Assembly: GCF_002198715.1 (NCBI RefSeq)
Contig: NZ_MWLK01000036.1
Span: 280,402-344,401, forward strand
DNA from: Rhodomicrobium sp. R_RK_3
GTDB taxonomy: Bacteria; Pseudomonadota; Alphaproteobacteria; Rhizobiales; Rhodomicrobiaceae
Length of the DNA stretch: 64,000 nt
Direction: 5' to 3'
The position numbers were made by a program, and so were the translations under genes. Under the pieces are notes generated by a model. It saw only the letters and a program-made list of their open reading frames with translations. It was not told the DNA's origin and did not search any database. Position 1 is the first letter of the stretch. Each line of letters starts with the position of its first letter. Positions 35,438-44,337 of the stretch are shown here, piece after piece.

Positions 35438-36121
35438 ATGCCGGATATCGCCGAGCTCTGGTCTCCGATCCGGTTGACGCTCGAGCTGGCGACAATCGCC
35501 ACAGTGCTGCTGCTCGCCATCGGCACGCCGATCGCCTGGTGGCTGGCCCGCTCACCGGCGACATGGAAGGAGGCGGTCGCGGCTGTGATCGCGATGCCTC
35601 TCGTCCTTCCGCCGACCGTGCTGGGCTTCTATCTGCTGATCGCGCTCGGGCCGAACGGTCCCGGCGGCTGGGTCGCGGGCCTTTACGGCGCGCGCACGCT
35701 GGCTTTCACCTTCGAGGGGCTGGTGATCGGCTCGGTGCTGTTCTCCATGCCCTTCGTCGTGCAGCCGATCCGCAATGCTTTCGAAGCCATCGGCGAGCGC
35801 CCCCTGGAAGTCGCCGCCACCTTGCGCGCCTCGCCCTGGGACCGCTTCTGGACCGTCGCCGTGCCGCTCGCCCGGCCCGGCTTCATAACCGGCGCGGTGC
35901 TCGGTTTTGCCCATACGGTCGGCGAGTTCGGCGTCGTGCTGATGATCGGCGGCAATATTCCGGGCGAAACCAAGGTGTTGTCGATCGCCATTTTCGACTA
36001 TGTCGAGACGCTGCAATGGAGCAAGGCGCATATTCTGGCGGGCGGGATGCTGGTCTTCTCCTTCTGCGTCATCCTGGCGATGATGCTGCTGGAGAAGCGC
36101 ATCGGGCGGCCCGGCGCATGA
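35438..36121 (+). CDS. modB: Molybdate ABC transporter permease ModB
   Basis: Inner membrane permease of 227 residues with about five hydrophobic segments. The ATG at 35438 has AGG 7 bases upstream; a TTG directly before it is in frame but less likely. Typical ModB stretches are [15 protein letters not shown], the EAA-like loop [20 protein letters not shown] and [16 protein letters not shown]. It lies 15 bases after modA and overlaps modC as ATGA. Confidence 0.95.
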   Translation: MPDIAELWSPIRLTLELATIATVLLLAIGTPIAWWLARSPATWKEAVAAVIAMPLVLPPTVLGFYLLIALGPNGPGGWVAGLYGARTLAFTFEGLVIGSVLFSMPFVVQPIRNAFEAIGERPLEVAATLRASPWDRFWTVAVPLARPGFITGAVLGFAHTVGEFGVVLMIGGNIPGETKVLSIAIFDYVETLQWSKAHILAGGMLVFSFCVILAMMLLEKRIGRPGA

Positions 36122-37236
36122 ACGGCGAGGCCGGAGCCATCGCCGCAGCCTTCTCAGGCAGCCTTGGGACCTTCAGCCTGGACGTCGCCTTTGAGGCGCC
36201 GATGCGTGGCGTCACGGCGCTGTTCGGTCCATCCGGCTCCGGCAAGACCACGATCTTGCGCTGCATGGCGGGCCTGCATAAGCTCGCCGGGCGGCTGAGC
36301 GTCGGCGGCGAAATCTGGCAGGACGACGCGGCCGGCATCTTCCGCAAGGCGCATCAGCGGCCGATCGGCTATGTCTTCCAAGAGGCGAGCCTGTTCCCGC
36401 ATCTGTCGGTGCGGAAAAACCTGCTTTACGGCGCGCGGCGCGCGGCGAAACAGGGCGCGGAGGAGTTGATCCGCGAGGATGAGATCGTCAGTCTGCTCGG
36501 CATTGGCCACCTGCTAGGGCGGGCGCCGCTGGCCCTGTCCGGCGGCGAACGCCAGCGCGTGGCGGTGGGGCGTGCGCTGCTGTCCCAGCCTCGGCTTTTG
36601 CTGATGGACGAACCGCTCTCGGCACTCGATCGCATGGCCAAGGACGAGATCCTCCCTTATTTCGAGGCCCTGCACCGGCATCTGTCGATCCCGATCGTCT
36701 ATGTCAGTCACGACATCGCAGAGGTCGAGCGGCTGGCCGACACGCTGGTGCTGCTGGAGCGCGGGCGCGTGCTCGCCGCCGGTCCGCTATTCGAGCTGGA
36801 GGCCGACCCGGGATTGCCACTGCTGCGCGCGCCGGAGGCTGCTGTAACGCTAGAGGGCCGGATCGCCAGCATCGACGAGGCTTATGCGCTGACGGCGGTT
36901 TCGGTCGCGGGCGGCATGTTGGTCGTGCCGGGCATTCAGGGCCGCCTTGGCGATGCGCGCCGGCTGCGGATTACCGCAGCCGATGTGAGCTTCAGCCTGT
37001 CGCCGCCGGGCGATACGACGATCCTCAATTGCCTGCCCGCGCGCATCCTCTCGATCACCGGGCAGACGGATGGCGAGCCGCAGGTCACCGTCGTGGCGGG
37101 GTTGGGCGCGGATGGCGCGGGGGCGCGCATCGTCGCGCGCATCACCCGCAAATCGCTGGAGGCGTTGGCGCTCGCGCAGGGTTCGCAGGTGTTCGCGCAG
37201 ATCAAGAGCGTTGCGCTGCTGGCGTCCGGAGCCTGA
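36118..37236 (+). CDS. modC: Molybdate ABC transporter ATPase ModC
   Basis: 372 residues starting at an ATG that overlaps the modB stop. Walker [14 protein letters not shown], signature [19 protein letters not shown], Walker [13 protein letters not shown] and switch [12 protein letters not shown] are present. The C terminus (from about residue 240) holds a Mop/TOBE oxyanion-binding domain with [19 protein letters not shown] and [10 protein letters not shown]. Cytoplasmic face of the inner membrane; energises ModAB. A short GGGCG-cga-CGCCC hairpin (37238-37250) follows the stop. Confidence 0.95.
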   Translation: MNGEAGAIAAAFSGSLGTFSLDVAFEAPMRGVTALFGPSGSGKTTILRCMAGLHKLAGRLSVGGEIWQDDAAGIFRKAHQRPIGYVFQEASLFPHLSVRKNLLYGARRAAKQGAEELIREDEIVSLLGIGHLLGRAPLALSGGERQRVAVGRALLSQPRLLLMDEPLSALDRMAKDEILPYFEALHRHLSIPIVYVSHDIAEVERLADTLVLLERGRVLAAGPLFELEADPGLPLLRAPEAAVTLEGRIASIDEAYALTAVSVAGGMLVVPGIQGRLGDARRLRITAADVSFSLSPPGDTTILNCLPARILSITGQTDGEPQVTVVAGLGADGAGARIVARITRKSLEALALAQGSQVFAQIKSVALLASGA

Positions 37237-37330
37237 CGGGCGCGACGCCCGCGACTTGGTGTTGCGGGGCGAACCTATGGCGGCCCGTCCTGCTATCATG
37301 CCGGCTCAACGGACCCGAGAGACAGACCTC

Positions 37331-38326
37331 ATGCGACATGGCGGCGATTTGGCGGAAGCGGCGGCGCGTTACGGCGTGCCCGAATACGCTTGGCTCGACC
37401 TGTCGACCGGGATCAGCCCGCTGGCCCACCCATTCCAGCCGCCCAGTGCCGATGCCTGGCAGAAGCTGCCCCAGTCGGACCGGCTCGAAACGTTGCTTAA
37501 GGCCGCGCGGGCCGCTTACGGCGCGCGCTCCGACGCGCCCATGATCGCGGCATCCGGCACGCAATGCCTCATCCAGCTTCTGCCCCTCGCACGCCCGACA
37601 GCGCGGGTTGCCGTCGTCGGTCCGACCTATAACGAACATGCGGCCTGCTGGCGGCGCTCCGGCGCGGAGGTCGAGATCGTCCACGACCTGGATCGCGCTT
37701 CGGGGGCCGATGCCATCGTGCTGGTCAACCCGAACAATCCGGATGGCCGCGCCTGGGAGCGCGAGCACGTACTCGCCTGCGCCGGGTCGCAGGCGGCGCG
37801 CGGCGGAGTCCTCATCGTGGATGAAGCTTTCGCCGATGTGCTACCCGAGATCAGCGTGGCCCCGCAGGGTGGTGCCGACGGCCTCGTCATCCTGCGCTCC
37901 TTCGGCAAATTCTTCGGCCTCGCGGGAGTCCGCCTCGGCTTCGCGCTCGGCCCGCGCACCGTCATCGATGCGCTCGGCGCTTTGATCGGCCCCTGGGCCG
38001 TCTCCGGCCCCGCCCTTGAGATCGGCATACAGGCGCTCGACGACCGCGCGTGGCAGGACACGGCCCGGCGGACGTTGCACGGCCTCGCCCGGCGCCTCGA
38101 CGCCCTGCTCGTCGAATCCGGTCTCACCGTGCTGGGCGGCACATCGCTTTACCGTCTGGCCTCGCACCCCGCCGCGACCGCGATACACGCCCGGCTGGCC
38201 GCGCAAGGCATCTGGGTGCGCCGCTATGACAGCGCACCCGACCAGCTCCGCTTTGGCCTGCCCGCCAGCGACGCCGATTTCAACCGCCTCGGCGCCGCGC
38301 TTGGCCCGGCGGCCGGCCACGCCTAG
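37331..38326 (+). CDS. cobC: Threonine-phosphate decarboxylase CobC
   Basis: PLP-dependent class I/II aminotransferase-fold enzyme of 331 residues. In the cobalamin pathway it provides the (R)-1-amino-2-propanol phosphate arm attached by CobD. The ATG at 37331 gives the family N terminus MRHGGDLAEAAARYG. Motifs are WLDLSTGISP, LVNPNNPDGR, VDEAFAD, and the probable PLP lysine Lys193 in LRSFGKFFGLAGVRLGF. It is separated by about 34 kb from cobD, its usual neighbour, and lies alone between modC and rutR. Confidence 0.92.
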   Translation: MRHGGDLAEAAARYGVPEYAWLDLSTGISPLAHPFQPPSADAWQKLPQSDRLETLLKAARAAYGARSDAPMIAASGTQCLIQLLPLARPTARVAVVGPTYNEHAACWRRSGAEVEIVHDLDRASGADAIVLVNPNNPDGRAWEREHVLACAGSQAARGGVLIVDEAFADVLPEISVAPQGGADGLVILRSFGKFFGLAGVRLGFALGPRTVIDALGALIGPWAVSGPALEIGIQALDDRAWQDTARRTLHGLARRLDALLVESGLTVLGGTSLYRLASHPAATAIHARLAAQGIWVRRYDSAPDQLRFGLPASDADFNRLGAALGPAAGHA

Positions 38327-38422
38327 AGCGGGAAGTTTGGTATGGAATCACCCGTTGTGGCTTAGTACGCAGCAGCGGGTCGAGCACGCCTTCTCGTATA
38401 AGCGCGACCATTGACCGGCCAC

Positions 38423-39058
38423 TCAGCGCGGCCGCAGCCCCTCCAGAAAGAGCGCCTCGATACTTCGCGCGGCGTCCTCGAACCGGCCCTCTCCAGCGCG
38501 GTCCAGCCCCAGCACGGCGCGCACCTGCACGTCGAAATCGGCGTAGTGCTGCGTGGTCGCCCAGATCGCGAAGATCAGGTGATGCGGGTCGGTCTTGCCG
38601 AGCTTTCCTGCGCGCATCCATTGCCGCAGGACCTTGGCCTTTTCGTCCACCAGCGGCTTCAGCTCGCGGGTCAGCATTTCGCCGACCCGCGGCGCGCCTT
38701 GCAGCATTTCATTGGCAAACAGCCGGCTCTCGCGCGGGAAATCGCGGGCCATCTCGATCTTGCGCCTGATATAGCCGCGCAGCTCCTTCAGCGGATCGCC
38801 CTCGGCGCTCAGTTCGCGCAAGGGAGCGAGCCAGGTGTCGAGCAGCCGGTGCAGCAGGGTCGAGTGAATTTCCTCCTTGCTGCGGTAGTAGTAGAGCAGG
38901 TTCGGCTTCGACATGCCGGCGGCTTCGGCGATCTGGTCGATGGTCGCGCCGCGAAAGCCGTGCGTGGAAAACACCTCGAGCGCCGCGCCCAGAATGAGCT
39001 CGCGCTTCTCGCGTTGGATGCGGGTGTTCGGTCCCGTGGCGGGCGCTTCAGCCGTCAT
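38423..39058 (-). CDS. rutR: RutR-type TetR repressor of pyrimidine catabolism
   Basis: DNA-binding regulator of 211 residues. The N-terminal helix-turn-helix (GATIDQIAEAAGMSKPNLLY, then YYRSKEE) is that of RutR, and the C-terminal ligand domain has RESRLFANEMLQGAP and HLIFAIWATTQHYADFD as in RutR proteins. RutR binds uracil or thymine, which releases it from TTGACCA-NN-TGGTCAA sites. It is divergent from the amidohydrolase and dihydropyrimidinase genes, and a matching palindrome lies between them (39164-39179). A second match lies before preT. Confidence 0.92.
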   Translation of the reverse strand: MTAEAPATGPNTRIQREKRELILGAALEVFSTHGFRGATIDQIAEAAGMSKPNLLYYYRSKEEIHSTLLHRLLDTWLAPLRELSAEGDPLKELRGYIRRKIEMARDFPRESRLFANEMLQGAPRVGEMLTRELKPLVDEKAKVLRQWMRAGKLGKTDPHHLIFAIWATTQHYADFDVQVRAVLGLDRAGEGRFEDAARSIEALFLEGLRPR

Positions 39059-39163
39059 CTTTTACGGACCTTTTCGCAAGGGTTTCGCATAAGCTAGACG
39101 CTCGAAATCCCTCGCGGTTTACGCCAACTATGCCCTTGACCGGTAACCCGGCAATGCTAGGAT

Positions 39164-39179
39164 TTGTCCAATCGGTCAA
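39164..39179. promoter_or_regulatory. Candidate RutR operator in the rutR / amidohydrolase region
   Basis: TTGTCCAATCGGTCAA matches TTGACCA-NN-TGGTCAA at 12 of 14 defined positions. The site is 106 bases before rutR and 88 bases before the hydrolase start, so it could serve both divergent promoters. A TTGACC half-site is also present at 39136-39141. Confidence 0.7.
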
Positions 39180-39266
39180 AATTCTACAGCAGCCACACGC
39201 CGAAGCCAATGACGAGGGACACAGCGCGTCCCGGCGGTTTCGCGGTCGCAGCGAGGATGAGCAGGC

Positions 39267-40517
39267 ATGGCGGCGCCCGGAGAGAACCTTCGCATCAACG
39301 GCGCCCGGCTTTGGGAGTCCATCCACGAGATCGCCAAGATCGGCCCCGGCGTCGCGGGCGGCAGCAACCGCCAGACGCTGACCGACGAGGATGCCGAGGG
39401 GCGCGCGCTCTTCCAATCCTGGTGCGAGGCGGCCGGGCTTGAAATGGGCGTCGACGCCATGGGCACCATGTTCGCCACCCGCGCCGGCACCGATCCGGAA
39501 GCGCTGCCGGTCTTTATAGGCAGCCATCTCGACACCCAGCCGACCGGCGGCCGCTATGACGGCGTCTTGGGCGTGCTCGGCGGGCTGGAAGTCGTCCGCA
39601 CCCTCAATGATCTCGGCATCAAGACCAAACATCCCATCATTGTCGCCAACTGGACCAATGAGGAGGGCACGCGCTTTGCCCCCGCCATGGTGGCCTCGGG
39701 CGTGTTCGCAGGCGCCATCGACCAGGACTGGGCCTATGGCCGCACCGACGCCAAGGGCCTGCGCTTCGGCGACGAGCTGGAGCGCATCGGCTGGAAGGGG
39801 CCGGAGGCGGTCGGCGCGCGGAAAATCCACGCCTATTTCGAGCTGCATATCGAGCAGGGGCCGATCCTGGAGGCCGAGGGCAAGGATATCGGCGTCGTCA
39901 CCCACGGGCAGGGCACCTATTGGACACAGCTCACGCTGACGGGCGTTGCCGCCCATACCGGCTCGACGCCGATGCCGATGCGCAAGAATGCCGGGCTCGG
40001 CATGGCGCGCATCCTGCAATTGGTCGATGAGATCGCCTGGTCGCACGCGCCGGACGCGGTCGGCGCGGCGGGCCATATCGACGTGTTCCCCAATTCGCGC
40101 AACGTCATCCCCGGCAAGGTGGTGTTCACCGTCGATTTCCGCTCGCCCGACCTCGCTGTGCTCCAGGACATGGAGAAGCGGCTCTACGAGGGCGCGCAGA
40201 AAATCGCCGACGAGATGGGCCTCGGTTTGGAGCTGGAGAACGTCAACCGCTTCGATCCCGTCACTTTCGACGCCGGCTGCGTCAAGGCAATACGCGACGC
40301 GGCGGAGCGGCTTGGCTATTCGCACCGCGACATCATTTCGGGCGCGGGACACGATGCCTGCTGGATCAACCGCGTCGCCCCGACCGCGATGGTGATGTGC
40401 CCCTGCGTCGGCGGCCTGTCGCACAACGAGGCCGAGGAGATTTCGCAAGAATGGGCCGCCGCCGGGGCCGATGTGCTGTTCCACGCGGTGATCGAGACGG
40501 CGGGGATCGTGGAGTAG
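39267..40517 (+). CDS. N-carbamoyl-beta-alanine / N-carbamoyl amino acid amidohydrolase (M20 family)
   Basis: Cytoplasmic binuclear metal hydrolase of 416 residues, expected to hydrolyse N-carbamoyl-beta-alanine (third step of reductive pyrimidine degradation) to beta-alanine, CO2 and ammonia. The M20 metal ligands are visible: His87 and Asp89 in GSHLDTQPTGGRYDG, the glutamates in NWTNEEGTRFAP, the dimer-domain HIEQGPILE and HTGSTPMPMRKNAG, and SGAGHDACW near the end. Family members also act on allantoate or N-carbamoyl-L-amino acids. The adjacent dihydropyrimidinase and rutR support the pyrimidine role. Confidence 0.9.
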   Translation: MAAPGENLRINGARLWESIHEIAKIGPGVAGGSNRQTLTDEDAEGRALFQSWCEAAGLEMGVDAMGTMFATRAGTDPEALPVFIGSHLDTQPTGGRYDGVLGVLGGLEVVRTLNDLGIKTKHPIIVANWTNEEGTRFAPAMVASGVFAGAIDQDWAYGRTDAKGLRFGDELERIGWKGPEAVGARKIHAYFELHIEQGPILEAEGKDIGVVTHGQGTYWTQLTLTGVAAHTGSTPMPMRKNAGLGMARILQLVDEIAWSHAPDAVGAAGHIDVFPNSRNVIPGKVVFTVDFRSPDLAVLQDMEKRLYEGAQKIADEMGLGLELENVNRFDPVTFDAGCVKAIRDAAERLGYSHRDIISGAGHDACWINRVAPTAMVMCPCVGGLSHNEAEEISQEWAAAGADVLFHAVIETAGIVE

Positions 40518-40581
40518 AACGTAGATTGCGATCCGGCGTGATCGCGCCGGGCCATCCGGCCAGACAGGGGAGCGGAGATTT

Positions 40582-42036
40582 ATGTCCACCGTCATCAAGA
40601 ACGGCACCATCGTCATTGCCGACCGCACCTGGCAGGCGGATGTGCTGATCGAGGACGGCAAGATCGCCCGCATCGGCGGCGGCCTCACAGGCAACACGGT
40701 GCTCGATGCGACCGGCTGCTTCGTCATGCCCGGCGGCATCGACCCGCATACGCATCTCGAAATGCCCTTCATGGGCACCTATTCCTCCGACGACTTCGAG
40801 AGCGGCACCCGCGCGGCGCTGTCCGGCGGTACCACCATGGTCGTCGACTTCATCCTGCCGAGCCCGGGCCAGTCGCTGCTCGAGGCCATGCAGATGTGGC
40901 ACAACAAGACCGGCCGCGCCGCCTGCGATTACGGCTTCCACATGGCGATCACCTGGTGGGGCGAGCAGGTCTGGCGCGAGATGGAGACCGTCGTCCGCGA
41001 CAAGGGCATCAATTCGTTCAAGCACTTCATGGCCTATAAGGGCGCGCTGATGGTGCATGACGACGAGATGTACGCCTCGTTCAAGCGCTGCGCCGAGCTC
41101 GGCGCGCTGCCGCTTGTCCATGCCGAGAACGGCGACGTCGTCGCCGAGCTTCAGGCGCGGCTGATGGCCGAAGGCAAGGATGGGCCGGAATCGCACGCCT
41201 ATTCGCGCCCGCCCGAGGTCGAGGGCGAGGCCACCAACCGCGCCATCATGATCGCCGACATGGCCGGCTGCCCGGTCTACATCGTCCACACTTCCTGCGA
41301 GCAGGCGCATGAAGCCATCCGCCGCGCCCGGCAGAAGGGCATGCGCGTCTACGGCGAGCCGCTGATCCAGCACCTGACGCTCGACGAGAGCGAATATCAG
41401 AACAAGGACTGGGACCACGCCGCGCAGCGCGTGATGAGCCCGCCTTTCCGCGACAAGAGCCATCAGGACAGTTTGTGGGCGGGCTTGCAGGCCGGTTCGC
41501 TGCAAGTGGTGGCGACCGATCACTGCGCCTTCACCACCAAGCAGAAGCGCTTCGGAATCGGCGATTTCACCAAGATTCCGAACGGCACGGGCGGGCTCGA
41601 AGACCGTCTGCCGATGCTGTGGACCTATGGCGTCGAGACCGGCCGCCTGACCATGAACGAGTTCGTCGCGGTGACGTCAACCAACATCGCCAAGATCCTG
41701 AACGTCTATCCGCAGAAGGGCGCCATCGTCGAAGGCGCCGACGCCGATATCGTCGTGCTCGACCCGGCCAAGGGCAAGACCATCACGGCGGCCAGCCAGC
41801 AATCGGCCATCGATTACAACGTCTTCGAGGGCAAGCAGGTGAAGGGCCTGCCGCGCTACGTGCTGACGCGCGGCAAGCTGGCGGTCGATGACGGGGTGCT
41901 GAAGAGCGAGCAAGGCCACGGCCGCTATGTGCCGCGCGAGCCGTTCCCGGCGGTCGCCCGCGCGCTGTCGCAGTGGAAGGAGCTGACCGCCCCGCGCAAG
42001 GTGGAACGCTCCGGCATCCCTCCGAGCGGGGTTTGA
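40582..42036 (+). CDS. hydA: Dihydropyrimidinase / D-hydantoinase
   Basis: Second enzyme of reductive pyrimidine degradation: opens 5,6-dihydrouracil to N-carbamoyl-beta-alanine. 484 residues, usual length. The binuclear zinc site is complete: His56 and His58 in GGIDPHTHLE, carbamylated Lys153 in MAYKGALMVHD, His180 in VHAENGD, His236 in IVHTSC and Asp313 in VATDHCAF. It lies 64 bases after the amidohydrolase gene on the same strand. With PreTA it gives the full route from uracil to beta-alanine. Confidence 0.95.
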   Translation: MSTVIKNGTIVIADRTWQADVLIEDGKIARIGGGLTGNTVLDATGCFVMPGGIDPHTHLEMPFMGTYSSDDFESGTRAALSGGTTMVVDFILPSPGQSLLEAMQMWHNKTGRAACDYGFHMAITWWGEQVWREMETVVRDKGINSFKHFMAYKGALMVHDDEMYASFKRCAELGALPLVHAENGDVVAELQARLMAEGKDGPESHAYSRPPEVEGEATNRAIMIADMAGCPVYIVHTSCEQAHEAIRRARQKGMRVYGEPLIQHLTLDESEYQNKDWDHAAQRVMSPPFRDKSHQDSLWAGLQAGSLQVVATDHCAFTTKQKRFGIGDFTKIPNGTGGLEDRLPMLWTYGVETGRLTMNEFVAVTSTNIAKILNVYPQKGAIVEGADADIVVLDPAKGKTITAASQQSAIDYNVFEGKQVKGLPRYVLTRGKLAVDDGVLKSEQGHGRYVPREPFPAVARALSQWKELTAPRKVERSGIPPSGV

Positions 42037-42127
42037 GGGCGAGGTGTCACGCCGGCGAGCGGAAATTTCAAAGAGCTGCGGTTGCGCCTCGCGGTTCCGA
42101 CCGCCGTTCCGATGGGCGGCGGCCTGG

Positions 42128-43033
42128 TTAAAGCTTCGCAGCCGGTCTTGCGCGCCCGGCCTCGATCTCGGCAATGAACGCCGCGACCGCCCTGCCGATC
42201 ATCTCGGGATGATCCTCCTGCAGGAAATGCAGCCCGGAGCCGAGCCTGACCAGCCGGCAATCGGGGAGGCGATGCGCGAAGTCCTCTGCTAATTCAGGGG
42301 AAACGAGAGCACCGGGATCGGCGGCGAAGAGCAGCTTCGGATAGGTCGAGGTGGCGAGCGCCGCGTGGGCCGCCTCGATTGTGGCGTACACATCCGCCGG
42401 CTCATGCGCGATCGGCAGCTCGTTCGGGAAGCGCCAGGTGGGTCGACGGGATTCCGGCGTGGGGAACGGGGCGCGATAGACGGCCATTTCCTCATCGCTG
42501 AGCTTTCTTTGCACTGAGCCTGGAAGCACGCGCTCGACAAAGGCGTTGTCTTGAAGGATCAGCGTTTCGCCTTCGCAGGGCGTTCGAAACCGCCGGAAGA
42601 TTTCACGCCGCGGTGATCCTCGCAGGAATTCCGCCCAGGTCGGAATGGGCCTGATGAACTCCATGAAGGCAAGGCCGCGCATGAACGACGGTTGGCGCGC
42701 CGCCAGATGAAAGGCAAGCGCCGTCCCCCAATCCTGCGCCACCACATAAGCCGAGGCGATCCCGGCCTTTGCGATGAACGCATCGAGATAGCGGACATGG
42801 TCCTCGAAGCGGTAGGCGATGTCGGGCTTGCCCGACTGGCCGAAGCCGATGAGATCCACCGCGATGCAATGCGCGGTCCCGGCGACGAACGGCATGATGT
42901 TGCGCCAGATGAAGGAGGAGGTAGGGTTGCCGTGCAGGAAGAGCGCCACTGGCGCGCCCGGTGCCCCTAACTCGCGATAGGCCATCGCCGAATCCAGCAC
43001 GCGAAGACTTGGTAGGCTGATATCCGCACTCAT
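42128..43033 (-). CDS. Haloalkane dehalogenase
   Basis: Alpha/beta-hydrolase of 301 residues that would split carbon-halogen bonds of haloalkanes with water. The full subfamily II (LinB/DhaA-like) constellation is present: nucleophile Asp101 and halide-binding Trp102 in AQDWGTALAF, Asn36 in FLHGNPTSSFIWRN, catalytic Glu125 in FMEFIRPI and His269 in SGLHFLQEDHPE. It overlaps the stop of a TetR-type regulator gene as ATGA, so the regulator and enzyme are one transcript. Natural substrate unknown. Confidence 0.95.
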   Translation of the reverse strand: MSADISLPSLRVLDSAMAYRELGAPGAPVALFLHGNPTSSFIWRNIMPFVAGTAHCIAVDLIGFGQSGKPDIAYRFEDHVRYLDAFIAKAGIASAYVVAQDWGTALAFHLAARQPSFMRGLAFMEFIRPIPTWAEFLRGSPRREIFRRFRTPCEGETLILQDNAFVERVLPGSVQRKLSDEEMAVYRAPFPTPESRRPTWRFPNELPIAHEPADVYATIEAAHAALATSTYPKLLFAADPGALVSPELAEDFAHRLPDCRLVRLGSGLHFLQEDHPEMIGRAVAAFIAEIEAGRARPAAKL

Positions 43034-43623
43034 GCCGATGGCTCCTTGAAAATCGTCGAGAAAGCAATGCGCTTGAAGCGCTCCAGCGGTTCGGCGGTGC
43101 GTGTGACCTTCATGCGCAAGATCGCGCCCTGCCAGGAGGAAAGCAAAAACTCCGCAAGGTCTTCAGCCGGGATCGCGGCTTCGATATCTCCGGCCGCCTG
43201 GCCCTCCGCGATGCATGCGGCGAAGGAGGAGCACCATTCGAGAAAGATCTCCTCCAGCCGCGTGCGCAGCATCTCGCTCACCGGCGCCGCTTCGAGGCTG
43301 AAGTCGCCGATCAGGCAGCCCCGGCTGAACTCGGCTTTTGCAAGACGGTCAGTGATGATGTCGAGATAATTGCGCAGACGCTCGCGCGGCGTCCGGCTTT
43401 CGTCGCCTAGCGCTTCGGCAACCAGCAGCTTCAGATCCTCGAAATAGTGGTCGAGCACCGCGCGCGCAAACTCTTCCTTGGACCGGAAATGATTGGTGAA
43501 CGAGCCCTGCGGCGCCGGGACCTCGGCGACGATCGCGCGCACGCCCGCCCCGACATAGCCTTTGCGGAACATCACCTTGAGCCCGGCTTCCAGGATTTGG
43601 TCACGGAGTGAATGTCTTGCCAT
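43030..43623 (-). CDS. TetR-family regulator of the dehalogenase operon
   Basis: 197 residues with an N-terminal helix-turn-helix (VRAIVAEVPAPQGSFTNHF, then RSKEE) and a C-terminal domain with the CLIGDFSLEAAP motif seen in AcuR/YxaF-like TetR proteins. It is translationally coupled to the downstream haloalkane dehalogenase. A dyad AATACGG-N4-CCGTATT lies 9 bases upstream of its start, consistent with autorepression relieved by a small molecule. Confidence 0.9.
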   Translation of the reverse strand: MARHSLRDQILEAGLKVMFRKGYVGAGVRAIVAEVPAPQGSFTNHFRSKEEFARAVLDHYFEDLKLLVAEALGDESRTPRERLRNYLDIITDRLAKAEFSRGCLIGDFSLEAAPVSEMLRTRLEEIFLEWCSSFAACIAEGQAAGDIEAAIPAEDLAEFLLSSWQGAILRMKVTRTAEPLERFKRIAFSTIFKEPSA

Positions 43624-43631
43624 CGGAAAAC

Positions 43632-43649
43632 AATACGGTCGTCCGTATT
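43632..43649. promoter_or_regulatory. Putative TetR operator
   Basis: AATACGGTCGTCCGTATT: perfect 7-base arms AATACGG (43632-43638) and CCGTATT (43643-43649) around TCGT. It lies immediately upstream of the TetR-family gene, where an autoregulatory site would be. Confidence 0.75.
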
Positions 43650-43847
43650 ATTCGTCAAGCAGCTTGCAGGCAGATGACGAACATCGCGCAAGCGTGCCGC
43701 GCCGACCGGCGCCGAGGCGCAAACCGCCGCTCGCCGCGAAGTCCGCTGCCGAACGATCCCGCTTTTCTTCGCCGCCGGAACCTTGCATGATGCGAGGCAC
43801 GCATAGCCGCGCCGGCGCGGCCTACCGGCACACCACCGGAGCCCTTG

Positions 43848-44306
43848 ATGGATCACGACGGCGCCGCGTTCATGGCAGAAGCCTACCGCCTCGCGAAGAA
43901 GAGCTTCGACGAGGGCGGCTTGCCGATTGGCTCGGTGCTTGTCCGCCGAGGCGAGATTATCGGCGCGGGGCATAACCAGCGCATCCAGCAGGGCGATGCC
44001 ATCGCGCATGGCGAGATGGACGCCATCCGCAATGCCGGCCGGCAGCGCACCTATAAGGACACGGTGATCTATACGTCGCTGTCGCCCTGCATGATGTGCG
44101 CGGGCACCATCGTCCAGTTCGGCATTCCGCGCGTTGTCATCGGCGAGAACACCACGTTCGGCGGCAATGAGGCGTTTCTGCGCGAGCGCGGCGTCGAGGT
44201 CGTCATCCTCAACGATCCCAAATGCATCGCGCTGATGGAGCGCGTCATCCGCGAGCGCCCGGGCGACTGGTTCGAGGATATCGGCGAGGACGAGCCGACG
44301 GCATAG
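43848..44306 (+). CDS. Nucleoside/cytosine deaminase-family enzyme
   Basis: Zinc-dependent deaminase of 152 residues. The site is complete: His54 and Glu56 in AHGEMDAI and Cys81/Cys84 in SLSPCMMCAG. The C-terminal half (FGIPRVVIGENTTFGGNEAF; LRERGVEVVILND) resembles yeast-type cytosine deaminase more than tRNA adenosine deaminase TadA. Cytosine deamination would feed uracil into the RutR-linked degradation genes of this window. Guanine deaminase is an alternative. An ATG at 43848 is preferred over the preceding in-frame TTG. Confidence 0.85.
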   Translation: MDHDGAAFMAEAYRLAKKSFDEGGLPIGSVLVRRGEIIGAGHNQRIQQGDAIAHGEMDAIRNAGRQRTYKDTVIYTSLSPCMMCAGTIVQFGIPRVVIGENTTFGGNEAFLRERGVEVVILNDPKCIALMERVIRERPGDWFEDIGEDEPTA

Positions 44307-44337
44307 CTGCGGAGCGGCGGGCGCCGGTTCCCCAGGC

